From Pomphorhynchus laevis (taxonomy: Eukaryota > Acanthocephala > Palaeacanthocephala > Echinorhynchida > Pomphorhynchidae), in contig WNNJ02000588.1 of the NCBI GenBank assembly GCA_012934845.2, positions 186,001 to 250,000 of the forward strand: DNA of 64,000 nt. The letters are read 5' to 3'. Numbering within the stretch: position 1 is the first letter of the stretch; every line of letters begins with the position of its first letter. The translations under genes and the position numbers were made by a program. The notes below the pieces were generated by a model that saw only the letters and a program-made list of their open reading frames with translations, had not been told where the DNA came from and searched no databases. Below are positions 33,683 to 46,444 of the stretch, piece after piece.

Positions 33683-36480
33683 AGTTTGGACGCACTCTAC
33701 GCATACAGACGTGTTGGCTATTTCTGAGACGTGGTTACACGATGTCATTCTTGATAACGTAGCATCTATTCCAGGTTATCAATTTATACGTTCAGATAGA
33801 TGCCCTCCTAAGAGGGGTGGTGGAGTAGCACTTTATGTTCAGGTAGGAACGTTATTAGCAATATAGTAAAATATTCAAATGGAGAAGGAACTTGTGAGTG
33901 CCTAATAGTTGATCTTGTTATATATAGCATCCACGTTTCATTGGGTGCTCTTTATCGAACACCCAAATCAGCCATTTTAGATGATGAGCTGATGCATATT
34001 TTAACTAGAGCTTGTAGTAGGCGTGATCACTCGTTCATCTTAGTTGGTGATTTTAATCTACCGACCCTGGTGATTGATCAATATGGCAACAGTATTATTG
34101 ATAACTGTTTCAGTGAGGATAAGAATCTATGGGAGTTCTTGGTATGTAATCAATTACTCATTCAGCATGTATCTGCTCCTACTAGATTTGGCACTGATAG
34201 CGTACGTTCTATACTTGATCTTGTATTTTCTCAAAGAGATGGTCAGATATGTCACATATCCCATAATCCTCCAATAGGAGAAAGTGATCACTGTGTTTTG
34301 GTGTTTAAGCTGACTATAGCATCAGATATTCTTGCAATCGATGCCGAACCTTCATTGACGAAGAGATCATGGCATCATGTTGATGTTGAGATGTTACAAC
34401 AGTTTGTGTCCTCGTTGAACTTTGAGTGTGGTGATGTTGGAAGCCAGAAACGTTGGTATTTCATTCAAGATTTACTAATTCGTATATCTGATTATTTTGC
34501 TCCACGTAGATTAATACGTAAAACTGATCACAAGAAGCCTATGTGGTTTGACAGTAGTCTACGTGAAGCTCTCAAAGGCGCAACACTTTGTTCAGAAAGT
34601 GTAGGCACAAAGGTAATTTGATTGCTCAATTCAAACTTGCTCGCAATGCATATAAACGCCTCAGAATTAAGAAACGTATGGAGTATGAGGACCAAATTGT
34701 GCAATCTTTAAATAGCTTGCCCAAACGTGTTCGTCAAATATGTTCGTCAAAGTACGCGTACTTATTGTGCAATCACTAGATTATCATCAAACGGTAAGTT
34801 GCTTGATTCACCTTATGACGTTGCTAATAACTTTGCTAATGAAATTGTTAATAACTTTGTTAATTTGTTGCTAATAACTTTGCTAATGAAATAACTTTGC
34901 TAATACATTTGACCTACATAATGCTAGTTCGACCATAGAAGATAGTGTTCAGTCAGTCAGTTTTCCTACATGCATTAGTGCTCTCATTGTAATCAATGTG
35001 GATGATGTGGCCTGGTGGTTATCACATTTGTCGTCATTATCTTCTTCAGTCCTGATGATATTCATCCGCATCTACTCAGGGTGTTGAGTCAACATTTGGC
35101 AACTTCGGTCACTAGCTTGTTTCAGGCATCTCTGGATAGCATGGAGGTACCGTCTGAATGGAAGAGTGCGATAGTGGTGCCGGTATTCAAAAAGGGTGAA
35201 CCGCTGCAAGCAGACAACTATCGAGCTATAAGTCTTACAAGTCATATTGTCTGCCCGTGAGGCCTGGATTGAATCCATGTTTTAAGGAAAGGCAGTTGAC
35301 GTTATTCTGTTCGATTTTAGTTGTACGTTTGATCGTGTTCCCCATAGGAACATTAATAACTGTTCCTCAGTTATTAATGTTCCCCATTAATTACTGAGCT
35401 ATTAATTCTACGGCATTAATAGCTCAGTTATAGGATGGATTAGAGATTTTCTATCTAACAGATCTTTCAGAGTACGAGTTGGAAGTACCCTATCCTCACC
35501 ACATTTAATTACGTCAGGAGTTCTTCAGGGTTTTGTACCAGGACCTTTATTGTTTAACATGTTCATGAACAGTTTACTCACACAGCTCCATTGACCGTGT
35601 TTAGCCTTTGCTGACGACATCCAAATCTGGTGTGAGGTCATATCTGCAGATGACCATATCTGCTTACAGCGTGACATAGATAGGGTTTATACATGGAGTA
35701 TTAATACTGGGGTATTGTTAAACATTTCTAAGTGCTCACACATTTGTCTCGACCAATCAGGTTCGTGATCTTGGCATACTTATGCAATCGTCTCTTAAAA
35801 CTAGAATAGATACTGAAAGACGTTGCAGTTCAGCAAGGAAGATGATTTATCTGATTAAAACTTGTTTCTTGTCAATATCTCCTCAGTGTTTTGCTCGGCT
35901 ATATAATGCGCTTGTTCGTCCCCATATCGAATATGCTATCCAGGCATCATTATCTTCTACAAGAGGTGAAATGAGGGATTTGGAGAGAATTCTACGTCGT
36001 TGCAGCAAGATTGTTCGATGATGTAAAATGATGAGTTATAGCGATCGTTTAACTTCTATTGGCATGATATCAGTGCAAGCCAGACTACTCGTTCTGGATA
36101 TGTTTGCCATGTGGTCTATAGTAAAGAGGATAGACGGCTACCCAAGTGAATGTGTTAAATTGAATGTCCGACAAAGTCGCAGGGGTCATTCTCTCGAGTT
36201 ACGCGCAAGACAAATTGGAAGGTCGACAAAGGTATCGCGATTGTCACGCAGAGTGAGAAAGTTGTGGAACGCATTGACTTACGACATCATGACTGCGTCA
36301 TCAATGAGCCAATTCAGCTATGGTCAACACTTGGATAAGACACGCTTATCAAGGCAACATTGGAAGTTATTATCCTTGGTTTGGTTGTAATTGATATATT
36401 TGTTTCATGTGTTGTAATGTACGATGACTGAGCAAAACGGCATTTTCGCTCAAAGCCCTGTATATAATAATTTTTAATGT
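33683..36480 (+). mobile_element. LINE family D, CR1-like, degraded ORF2
   Basis: The endonuclease starts near 33700 (LAISETWLHD, RGGGVALYV) and continues in the 226-codon frame 33941-34621 (VGDFNLPTLVID, GESDHCVLVFKL). The reverse transcriptase follows in pieces: DDIHPHLLRVLSQHLAT, VPVFKKGEPLQADNYRAIS (35040-35245), SGVLQGFVPGPLLF (35515), FADDIQIW (35600) and the C-terminal PHIEYAIQ and SDRLTSIGMISVQ blocks up to 36390. Several frameshifts and stops are present. Two perfect snap-back hairpins interrupt the motif A region at 35347-35427. The short 3' UTR ends at 36480 with tataataattttt. Confidence 0.85.
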
Positions 36481-36484
36481 GAAT

Positions 36485-39000
36485 TTATTCCGAATTCAAA
36501 GTAAAAACAATTTAAATGTAATAAAAGATCCCGTAGCGGGCAACAATATAAAGTGAACAAAGAAACACATTTTTCACTTTGCACCCAGTCACTCACGATC
36601 AGCCCCAGACCCTCCAAACCTTTGATATGGGATTTTCACGTATGCTCGAAAAGATGGGATGCTTCGAATTTGTAATGATGCTGCCCTTGCAAGTGCAAAT
36701 CCAATTTTAATTCTCAAATTTCGAATACAATCATTGTATGGACGTGCAGATTTCTCCGATTTAAGGTAGCACATTCTTCTCATAATCTTGATATTGTATC
36801 ACCGGTACCACCGTTAGCCGCAAAAGCCAACGGGAAGAAACTTGCCCTCTCAAATCTCGATATTCGCTCGCCATATTTTCTGATTTTTCGCTGTTTCGCT
36901 TTTTAGCTGTTTTTTTCTCACAGCGGCATTGATGTTGAGTAAGATGGAGCAAGATGATTATATATACATACGCCCATTAAGGACCGCTCCGCTGTGCTAA
37001 ACAATCCACGACAAGCAATATCTACCCTTGCGTTTGGTTCGGAACAAGGATGATTTTGCAACGAGAGTTAATCCCTCTGGGATAGGATGCAGTATTGATT
37101 CTAGAGAAACTGGATCGCAAATACTCTTGAGTTTTCTTGCTATGAGGTCACGAACAAAGTTGTGTCTCACGATTGGTATACCACCAACTTTGCATGATAA
37201 AGAGTGGTGCAAATTAAACTCTAAGCTGCATAAGCACTGATCTGGATGTTGCGGAGGAGACCGACCGTATTTAGTCGCCAGGGCATCGTGAAAATTGAAG
37301 TCTTGTAAGTCGATAACCAGAAGTTTCTAGTGATTTTGCCTATAGCCATGTTGATGTCCCACATGATGATGCAAATTGTAAGGATGTGTTTTCGTTGTTA
37401 ACACAGATAGTTTCTTGTTGTTTATTGTTCCAATAAACAACAAGGAACTAGATCTATGCTAGTTGGGACTAGCATAGATGTTATGAGGTTTGAGAGCTTT
37501 ATGTAAGCTGCTGAATCGACACAAATCTTTCGGCGAACAAAATTCGAACTGTGCTGTAGAGCTTGAATCAGTGCAACGTAAGCCAAGTGGGAGTCTTCAT
37601 CAGCGACCATAGCCAACCTTTATATGCAGCTACACCATTCGTCTACCTTGTTTTCAACAAAACGATTAACATATGAATGTTTTCCAACGACTGAGCCCAA
37701 GAACTTAATTCCCTGTGCCGTAATCTTCAAGTTGGATTTCATAAAAAACGAATGTGGCGTGCTAAGTCCTTCTTTGTGAACGAGAAGTTGTTATTTTTCT
37801 TTATTGAGATGAAACCCAAAATCTGGTCCGATTCGACGAACTGTATCCCAAATAGTTTTGAAATCTTCTGCGTTTCCTACTATATTGTCATCGTCAGCAT
37901 ACAAACGATGTAAAGTATTTGGAGCTGCATTTGAAAGAGCATTGCTAAGAGGGAGAGAAGCCGCCACGAATGCAATCATTGCAAGCGGATCACCTTGAGT
38001 GAATCCTTCCGCTGAATCTATGAAATCACCATCGATAGTCAATAAACTGGGGCATCTATACATATTTCGTAGTATAGTTGATAAAGAAGGGCATACAAAA
38101 TCCACGTTATTTAACGCGAATAAACGATTTATACGATTAAACGCATTGCATGCATCTAGTTACAGTATGCACAAATTTCTGTCACCCTCAAATAGTTCTC
38201 GTGTTGAATGAATACCCATCTCGATACCGCAACGTTGACCAGAGCACAATTGAACACAGCATGCCACCTTCTGCAAATCAGCAGAAATACTCTTCGCTAG
38301 AATTTTTCCCACTATACGGCGAGAAACTTCATCCACTGCAATTGGTCGTACCCCAGGACTTTTGTCCAATGGTATCAAACGACTTACTGTGAAAGCTTCA
38401 ATATCATCTGGTTTTAAATTCATGGTTGATAGAGTAATTGCGAAATTAGCAAAGGCTGTGGCTATACGATCTGAACTCTGACCAAATGAACAGAGCATTG
38501 TTCTCCACAATGATGCATCACACCGGACGGTTCCACTGTACCACGTGCAACCTCGCGGCTGAACGAACATCCTCAACGTCTATCCCTAAGAGGCGAACTG
38601 GATGATGATCCATAATACCCTCCATCGGGGATTTGAGTAAGGCACTTTCGAAAACCTGAATCGAATCAAGATTTCCAATTCCTCCACTCGTTGTTAGTAC
38701 GAAAGGATAGAATGCAGCTCTTTTAATCATGGTTACTCGTTCGGCATATTTTGCTAGTTTCCTTGAGCGATGGTAATTATAGCTAGCAGTATGAACTGAG
38801 ATATAGGAAGTAGCATGACAGTTATAGAAACAGATGTCCAAAAAAACCGCTCCAGATTTCCATTCTCAGAACTGTTATAAGCAACATAAAATCGATCCTC
38901 GTCAGCACTTGTGGTTGCACGGTTCTCAAATGAAACATCATCACTCAGTGGAGACAATTCTGGTTCTGTAACGACCAAGTATGACACTTGGTCGTTAATA
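36485..39000 (-). mobile_element. Reverse-transcriptase element of an unplaced lineage (family E)
   Basis: On the minus strand, broken frames give an ordered protein: RLIPLDKSPGVRPIAVDEV (about 38390), QLCSGQRCGIEMGIHSTREL, a DACNAFNRIN motif A (about 38120), SAEGFTQGDPLAMI (motif B, 38000), HRLYADDDNIVG (motif C, 37910), IGPDFGFHLNKEK, FLGSVVGKHSYVNRFVENKV (37690), then a C-terminal module CLCSLEFNLHHSLSCKVGG and IPIVRHNFVRDLIA (37130-37230), and finally FALARAASLQIRS (36680). This order is known to me from reverse-transcriptase ORFs that are abundant in cnidarian and sponge genomes. The CxC...HxxxC...RHNxxRD module is conserved there and may be part of a nuclease. No AP endonuclease is seen. 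Many frameshifts and stops. Two adjacent perfect hairpins lie at 37408-37479. Confidence 0.8.
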
Positions 39001-39059
39001 AAAATAATAATAAAAATTATTTTAATAATTTTTAATAACAATAATAAAAAATTAATTTA

Positions 39060-40345
39060 ATTATTATGAACATCAGAGGAAAACTGAGATCTAGGGAGAC
39101 AGATGAAGAAAAGTGTCACAAGCAGAAAGAACCTTAGCTCCAAGAGTCAAACTAGTCCCGAATTAGACATAGTATAATCTGTCTGTGAACAACATGATTT
39201 AACGTACAGTAAATCTGGATGCGATGTATGGACTACTGTTACTGTACCATCTAATTCTAAATCCATCCCGTCAAGGAAGTTGATTTTTGGATTTTGTGCG
39301 TTTGAATTACTTTCGGAATCTGCATGGGTTAGCTATTCACATCAAAGTGATAATTCATTTCTGGCCGATTCGGCCGATGACATGCTATCTAACAAGCCTC
39401 AACGTCTACGAATCCGATTACGTTAACTTGACCCGACAATAACACCTGATTCGGCTGAGGATTTGACATCAATGTTCTCTATCTACCCATTTATCTTTTC
39501 ATATCTTTTCAGCCAGCTTCCGTCACTCCCAATGTCGATTTTACATCGCCCTCGCGGCGTATATATCGTTCTAATAAATAATCTTCAAATCAAGTTCACA
39601 TATCTTCCCAACCTAACCATACCTCTCATTGTACCATATTGCACTCGTTTATACAATTTTATCGATCTCCAACGTATGTTTCAACTGATCTCCAATTATT
39701 TTTACACACTCCCAACTAATCCCACGACTTCTCAAGCCCGTCCTGATGCCGATGCTTCCTCTCGATCCTTGCCATGATTCTTCCTACCGATAATCCGTCT
39801 CTATTCAGTGATGTATCTCCACTTCCCGTCAATCGTCTTAATAAATCTGTTTCTGCATCCGATTCTTATCGTCCTCACTTTTAAAGGTTGTTCTTAGAAA
39901 TCGCACCCAAGCCTCCACTATCTTATCTCAACAGTTTAAACTCGTGTAATCCTCATCTGCTTGTCGAATTTTTCCTGATCACTCACCCTCTGAAATTACT
40001 AACTCTCCACTGCTAGTTTTGAAAAGCGTCAACGCTAAATCAATGGAGAGTCATCTCTTGCCGGAAAAATGTCAATGGACATTTTTGTATAGTCCATCTA
40101 CGTCCGAAAATCAATTGGCGAGTGCCTCTCCTCCTCGTCTCCTTTTCTAGCCAACGATGAAACAAAACGATCTTGTCGTCTAGTTATTAGTAACACCCGT
40201 TCAATTCTTCACATAACTGACTTACTTCTCGATATCTTCACATAATAATCCCTAAATCTTTTGTCTCACTGAATACTTGCATACTGGTTCCGAAGACCTT
40301 GCAATCAGTAATCACATTCCTACGGATTTTATCTTGTTAAATCCG
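39060..40345 (+). mobile_element. LINE family C copy 3
   Basis: The PHD-type finger region at 39180-39300 (SGCDVWTTVTVPSNSKS) and the RRM-like module at 39720-40030 (PTTSQARPDADASSRSLP, NRLNKSVSA, DHSPSEIT) in broken frames, followed by the beginning of the endonuclease (TQTDLLLDIF..., 40200-40310). Colinear with copies 1 and 2 but missing their rearrangements. Confidence 0.75.
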
Positions 40346-40479
40346 CTCGCCCCATTGACTCAACAAAATCAACTACTTTTTTTATTTATGTTAGAATCGT
40401 CGCCTTCGCTCATATCCATTTGTCTCTTGAAAAAATCGATTTTACCTTACCATGTATTACATTTGAATTGATCCTTTGT

Positions 40480-40862
40480 ACATCTTCATTTCCTTTTCCT
40501 ATTCAACTTGCAATCATCTATCACCCATGTTGTCTTCATGTCCCGACACCCTCCCCGTATCTTTAATAACCAATATCCCTTATGTCTCGTTTCTCAATAA
40601 CCTACATTCCTAAATCAAAATCACCTCCACCAATCTCCACAATCCTTCCACCCATAACCTTTCCTCACATAACTCACCACCCTCTATATTATCCAAATCA
40701 TCTTTGTCTTCTGCTGTTAAACCTACTCCCTTGATATCCTCAACTCCCAGCTCTCCTATCGTGATCTCACCAACTCACGTTACTCGTCCTCCTTTACGGA
40801 AACGCTTTCCTTCTTGCGATCGTTGCGTCATCGTCACTAATATAACTCCTTCCACCTCTTTA
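40480..40862 (+). mobile_element. LINE family B ORF1 fragment
   Basis: Matches 51040-51345 of the family B copy there, including SAVKPTPLISSTPSS, VISPTHVTRPPLRKRFPS and CDRCVIVTNI. It breaks at 40862, where a family G fragment in opposite orientation begins. Confidence 0.75.
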
Positions 40863-41340
40863 AGAGACAGGATCATTTGTGCAGAGGTATTCGGATGCAA
40901 CAAAATTTGTCGTGGTATCCATGGATGGATGCTCTCCATACAAAGGGTCTCTTTGGCGAATGGGGAAAACGCCATTGCTGCTGAGTGTATAAGGCGTTAA
41001 ATATGCTTGCGGACTTATGAGGGAAACTTTTGAGTAAAAAGAGGCTAGATTAGAGAGAAAAGCAGAAGTTCTCCCAAGATTCATTGTGTTACACAAATGA
41101 AGCGAACAAGGTTCTAACTTAGCAAGTGTAGCAACAAGCGATGAAGAACATTTCGCTGACACTCATATTACTCGCTTCAAGTAAACCCAAAGACATTTGT
41201 CTATTTGTTTGAAATTGACCAGAGACAAATCTTGCAAAAATATCCGTAAAGCATACTGAACAATTGGCAATAACATAATCTTAAAATAAGAGAGTGCTCC
41301 TTCGAAGGACAAAGAACCTAACTTCCAGGCAAAAGTGGAT
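40863..41340 (-). mobile_element. LINE family G fragment, reverse-transcriptase C-terminus
   Basis: The minus strand reads SFEGALSYFKIMLLPIVQYA, LRIFLQDLSLVNFKQIDKC and LWVYLKRV, then CSSSLVATLAKLEPCSLHLC in the 100-codon frame 41162-40860. The first part resembles the thumb and C-terminal region of non-LTR reverse transcriptases. I cannot place the clade. A more decayed relative lies at 6200-6690. Confidence 0.55.
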
Positions 41341-44300
41341 TAATTAATAATATTATTAGATTATAGATTATATTATTAGATTATTAGATTATCTATAATT
41401 AAATTTAGAAGTCTATAATTAAATATTATATTTAGAAAAATATTTATTATATTTATATTTTATAAATATTTATATTAAATATCTAATATTAAATTTAGAA
41501 GTTATTATTTGCATTGACAATTCCAATCAATACAATAGCTCTTATCCTAAGATTTGGCAATTTGAATTCCTAAAATTGACTTCAGAATAAAAATATTATA
41601 TTTACAATTTTAAAATGTTTTCTGCTTACACGTTTTTATCATATCATCATATATCATATATTATATATGCATCATGTGCTATCGGTGGCGTGATTAATTT
41701 AAATCTTTACAAACCTGTTCAATTATATTAAACGTGTTAATTATATTGTAATTATATAATTATATCATTATTATATCTTAATCTTTAAAATTTCATTTCA
41801 GTAAGTTATTTTCCCTTTTGGCATTTTCGTTTTTTTGAAATACTTTTCATTTTTATAATGATGATCGACATACGTTTAGGAACCTGGATTAAAATTAGAT
41901 TATAAAGAGGTGATTAAAATTCAGTAATTTCGACTGTATCGATCCAAAAATATTTTATCCATAAATATCGAGATAAGGATTTGTTTCGGTAAAATAGCAT
42001 TGCATCTGGAATATGGCTATGAACTCTGCGTAAAAACCGAAAGAATAAAATCTTGGAAACATCTTATCAAAATTAGATTTCTTCATAGATAGAGTCGGTC
42101 TGAGCCCTAGAAATAAAATGAGGAGATCGGATATCAGTGAGAATCCTGGAATAAAGTCGCTGTTTATTCATGTTAAAGAAAGTCAGTTAAGGCAGTTAGG
42201 ATATGTTTTAAGGATACCTAAGCAACACCATGTTATAGTTGGAAATACTTCAGAATAGACTAAGGGATTATCCAACTTAAGATGATAATTTTTAATGCGA
42301 AATTACAGTCGTTATTTTCTATTAAGTTTTTTTATCTAGGACGCTTTCGTACAGAGTTCTTCAAAATTTACGAAAATAAAAACAAATCAGTTTAAAATGC
42401 GAATTTGGCAGCTTTCAGATACTGTAGCACAATTTGTATTAGTCACTACTTCACGGTTGGTGTTCGTCGCGATAAATACCAGTTATGAAGATATGTAATG
42501 AAAACGGTAGCACTTCTATAAATTATGCTACAATTCCTGAAAGCCTTTGCCTTCCAGCTGGTAAATTCGAATTTTGAACTCGAAAACTATTTTTGATTTC
42601 GTAAATTTGTAATAACTATGTACGGTAGCGTTCGAAATTAAAATAAGTCTTTAATATAAAATAATCTTCCTAATTTCATAAAGCGTTGGAATACTTTTTT
42701 GTGTACAACTAATAATGAGAGACCTGGAGTAACACTGGCACGCATACTGCCTTCACAGCTTGACAGCCAGCCAACTCGTAATTTTTGATCAAGCCAAATT
42801 GTAAAATAATTATTATTAATTATTATTTAATTATTAGTTATTATTTATTATTAAAATCATAAATTCATGTTTTCGACATTTCAATTGAATAATGTTGATT
42901 TGTCTGACGAGCACGATATTAAGATCAAACGACCAAAAGATTATGTGATTAACGGCTATGCAATATAAGTGGGCATAATTTCAATATTAATTGAACAATG
43001 CAAGAGCTGAATTACGTTTTGATTAGATATAACTTTGGCCATAACAATCAAATAAATTAATAAAATGTAATTTTTAATCATTTAAACGATATGTCATGTT
43101 TTTTCGGGTATATATTCTTCCAGGGATTTTGTAAATTTACGATTAAGCAAACTTTTTAAAATTAATTTTAAAAAGCTGTAGGCAAACGAAAGAATTGTTA
43201 AATCATAAAATAGTATGTAACAATCATCAATTTTTTCACGTTAAGGAAATTTTACTTCAAATGCATACTTTAATTTTTCGGTACGACCAGAAAAAGATAA
43301 ACAAGTGTTTTTAAATTATTAAATTATTTAAATAATTATTTTAAAGTCATGTGTGTAGAAAATAAAAAGAAATATTATTTTATCGCAAATTAAATTTTAT
43401 AAGTTTCGCTGCGTGTCCAAAGGGATAAAATTTCAATATGTACATTGAACAAGAATGATTCTCTAATGTGAAAAATTTCAGTTAACAAAATAAAGGAATT
43501 GTGAATTTTCAAAATTTATTTTTTGTTCATTCAAACGAATCGCATCTATAATATCATAATTCAATTGCACGTAGTTAGTTAAGGCTAACATCGTACTGTA
43601 AAACCAATTATAAGTTAAAAATGATACTTTTTGAATAAAACTATTTTTTACTTGAAAAATATCATATTTAATAATTAAAAAATATTTTTTTTTATTTTTT
43701 TATAATTTTTGCTTGTGTACCCAAATGGAATAAAATTTGAATATGCACATTGAACACAAATGATTCTTTAATTCCCAAAATTTTATGTGACTAATTTTTA
43801 TTTGATTATTAATAATAATTCTCAAAAAAATAGACAAAACTTTCCATTAGGGCACAGGGCTAGATCAAGATACTTTTGCAATTTTACATCTATCATAAAT
43901 AGAAATTCCATCCCATACCCATTTTTACATTTTTATTCGAATTTTTAACATTCGTTTATGAAGCATCTAAAACTGCAAAATAAAAAATATGGAAAATATG
44001 ACTACGATTTTAATATCATAATGTGATTGCCCATACATTTATACAAGTATTTGTAATCTCAACGTAATTATTGATTGTATAATTTTTTGTTTTATTAGCA
44101 AAATATAGCTTGTGATTTTTAAAACACTTTAGGTATTCAATTTTCTCATCAATTTTCAAAAATATATTTTCTCGTTGATTTTTCTAGGCAAAACATTATG
44201 ACACCATTACGATATATTATTTTTAATAGATAAAACTTTAACATCTACAAACGACGAGAAATAACATCTAAAATAACTGTATTGGTGCAGTTGATGACTT

Positions 44301-45080
44301 CACCAATGTCGCCATTTAAACTCCTTGAAGTGTGAAGGGATTCTTTGGATTTCTTGCGGCTTATAGCGGAACCACGAAGATGCATCAAATTTCATGAAAG
44401 TGATTTCCGGAAATCGTTCTTATAATTATGAGAAGATAATTACTTTTGTTAAATATATAAGTAAAGAATAATAAGTTTTAATTTTAAAAATAAAAACGAT
44501 TTTTTGACAAACGTATCCAAAAAAAAATCACGGGGACAGCTTTTTAAAAATCCTGTGTCCGTGATTTTAGTGCTTTATTTTTTTAACTCATCCGCTTTTG
44601 GGAAGTCTTGCCGAAATTTTTAAGGTGTTAAGTAAAATACAACGCTTGCTGTATATATAATACAACAATTAAATATTAATATTTAATATTTAATATAATA
44701 TCAATATAATATAACTAATATTAAATATTATTTACTATTTATAATTATTTATTTTGTTTATCATTATTTTTAATTCATACATAGTATAAAATACGTGTAA
44801 TCAGTCGGCTTATCTGATCCATTAAAGTGGGTTCAACTAGATGTCGTTATATCTACTTATATCTCAACTCCTTACTTGGAATATTTAATCAAAATATTTA
44901 GTAAAAATCAATTTCTAAGCATTTACGGTGGTAATTTTATACATTGGCAAATGTGTAACATTTGCAACCTCTGACAGCTGACTACGTCCAGACATAACAA
45001 AAGTTACTTGTTCACACAAAAAATAAAACTAATAATAATGAATTTTATTCAATTTATAATTTAAAATTGAAATTTAATAT
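41341..45080. other. Long AT-rich intergenic region
   Basis: No ORF above 60 codons and no exon I can support. A short minus-strand open stretch at 44290-44410 (about 40 codons) has coding-like composition but no homology I recognise. A small hairpin, aaaatcacggggacag paired with ctgtgtccgtgatttt, lies at about 44525-44570. Scattered Ts and As otherwise. Confidence 0.5.
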
Positions 45081-45089
45081 AGAAGTCAA

Positions 45090-45270
45090 TTTTTATAAAT
45101 TGAGTATACATAACAGGCGATGCATTAGAATAATCATGATATGTCATCAGGAGTAACTTCTATGTTATCATGTTTCGGTTCTTATTCATCGACTCTATAT
45201 AGCAGAGGGGCCAAATACATGCCAATGGCGTATTTCCTCTAATGAAATTTGATTATCTAGTATCTTATTG
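45090..45270. repeat. Dispersed repeat copy
   Basis: Shares tcaatttttataaattgagt, gatatgtcatcaggagtaac, tatgttatcatgttt and ggcgtatttcctctaatgaa with the copy at 45770-45960, about 690 bp downstream in the same orientation; parts occur in inverse form at 8490-9010 and 21736-21995. Confidence 0.6.
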
Positions 45271-45354
45271 TAATATAAACATAATATATAAACTAATATA
45301 ATTTGCACCATACGGATTTCTCGAAAATTCAATTAGAATTATTTATAGTTTTAA

Positions 45355-45765
45355 GAAATCAGATCAGATAACTGAGTCTACGTATTTTATACTATTTATA
45401 AATTAAAAATAAAGATAAATAATAAATAATTGTTATAAGATTTTTTATAATTTATATTTATATAAAGTTAAAGTTTAAAATTTAAATAAAAAATAAAAAA
45501 AGTAATATAAAATATATTTTATACAATTTATATTTATATAAAGTTAAAGTTTATATAATTAAATAATTATATAATATTAAAAATATTATATAATTATTTA
45601 ATTTAAATCAGCTAACTGAGTCTACGTATTTAATATAATTATAAAATAAACAAAACATAATAATGCTAAATCAAAATTTAATAATTAAATAATAAAATTA
45701 ATAATTGTTTTTAGATTTTCTATAATTTAAATCAAGTTAAAATAAAAAATTGAAATTTAAAATAA
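45355..45765. repeat. AT-rich repeat with recurring ACTGAGTCTACGTATT blocks
   Basis: The block agataactgagtctacgtat occurs at 45368, a variant at 45608 and again at 46324, each followed by AT-rich sequence with short local repeats (tttataatttatatttatat). It is probably the 3' side of the same repeat family as its neighbours. Confidence 0.45.
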
Positions 45766-45769
45766 AAGT

Positions 45770-45960
45770 CAATTTTTATGAATTGACTAATAAATAACAT
45801 ACAATGTATCAGAATAAGAATTAGAGGTCATCAGGAGGAACCGCTATGTTATCAGGTTTTGGACCCTATTTCTCTACCCAACATAGAAGCGGAGACAAAT
45901 ACCGTTTCCATATACACGCTAATGACGTATTTCCTCTAATGAAATTTGATTAGTTAGTGT
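45770..45960. repeat. Dispersed repeat copy
   Basis: Second copy of the repeat at 45090-45270: tcaatttttatgaattgact, aggtcatcaggaggaaccgc, tatgttatcaggtttt, gacgtatttcctctaatgaa. About 80% similar by eye. Confidence 0.6.
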
Positions 45961-46023
45961 ACCGTATTCTAATACAGAACATATTGTTTATTATCCACAT
46001 ATAAATATTAATTATACAATTAA

Positions 46024-46245
46024 TATTCTGATTGAAGGAATCGGTAAAACTCAGACAGCATAAACTGACTCTATGCTGTTTAGACTTTTGAGTCTCATTA
46101 GTAGGGGCTGCTGCACAACTGGATTGAAGTGCAGTTGTGCAACCCAGTTGGATCTTCAATCCAGTTGTGCAGCAGCCATCTACTGATGAATTCAAAAGTC
46201 GAAACAGCATAGAATCCACGATTATCTTCAATCAGGATAAAAATT
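46024..46245. repeat. Fold-back element with a 24-bp perfect core stem
   Basis: Most of this 220-bp stretch folds into one hairpin. The core arms 46106-46129 and 46154-46177 are perfect complements (ggctgctgcacaactggatt plus gaag). Outer arms (ctatgctgtttagacttttg against caaaagtcgaaacagcatag) pair with a few mismatches, and the ends tctgattgaag and cttcaatcagg also pair. It looks like a MITE or a local inverted duplication; no target-site duplication is obvious. Confidence 0.75.
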
Positions 46246-46444
46246 GACGGGAATTGTAGGTCATTTATACAAAAAAATTATGTGGGTGTATAATGCCAAC
46301 GTGTTTTAAGAAATCAGATCACATAACTGAGTCTACGTATTATATATAAATAAAGTTAAATAATAATAAATAATTATACAAGATTTTATAGTTAAAATCT
46401 TACATAATAATATATAAGATATTATAATATTTAACTTACTTATA

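Noticed and set aside
44290-44410. Host exon on the minus strand
   Set aside because: About 40 open codons of coding-like composition, but no recognisable homology and no convincing splice sites at both sides.
45950-46231. 93-codon minus-strand ORF
   Set aside because: It runs through the fold-back hairpin and its composition follows the palindrome; no reason to think it is translated.
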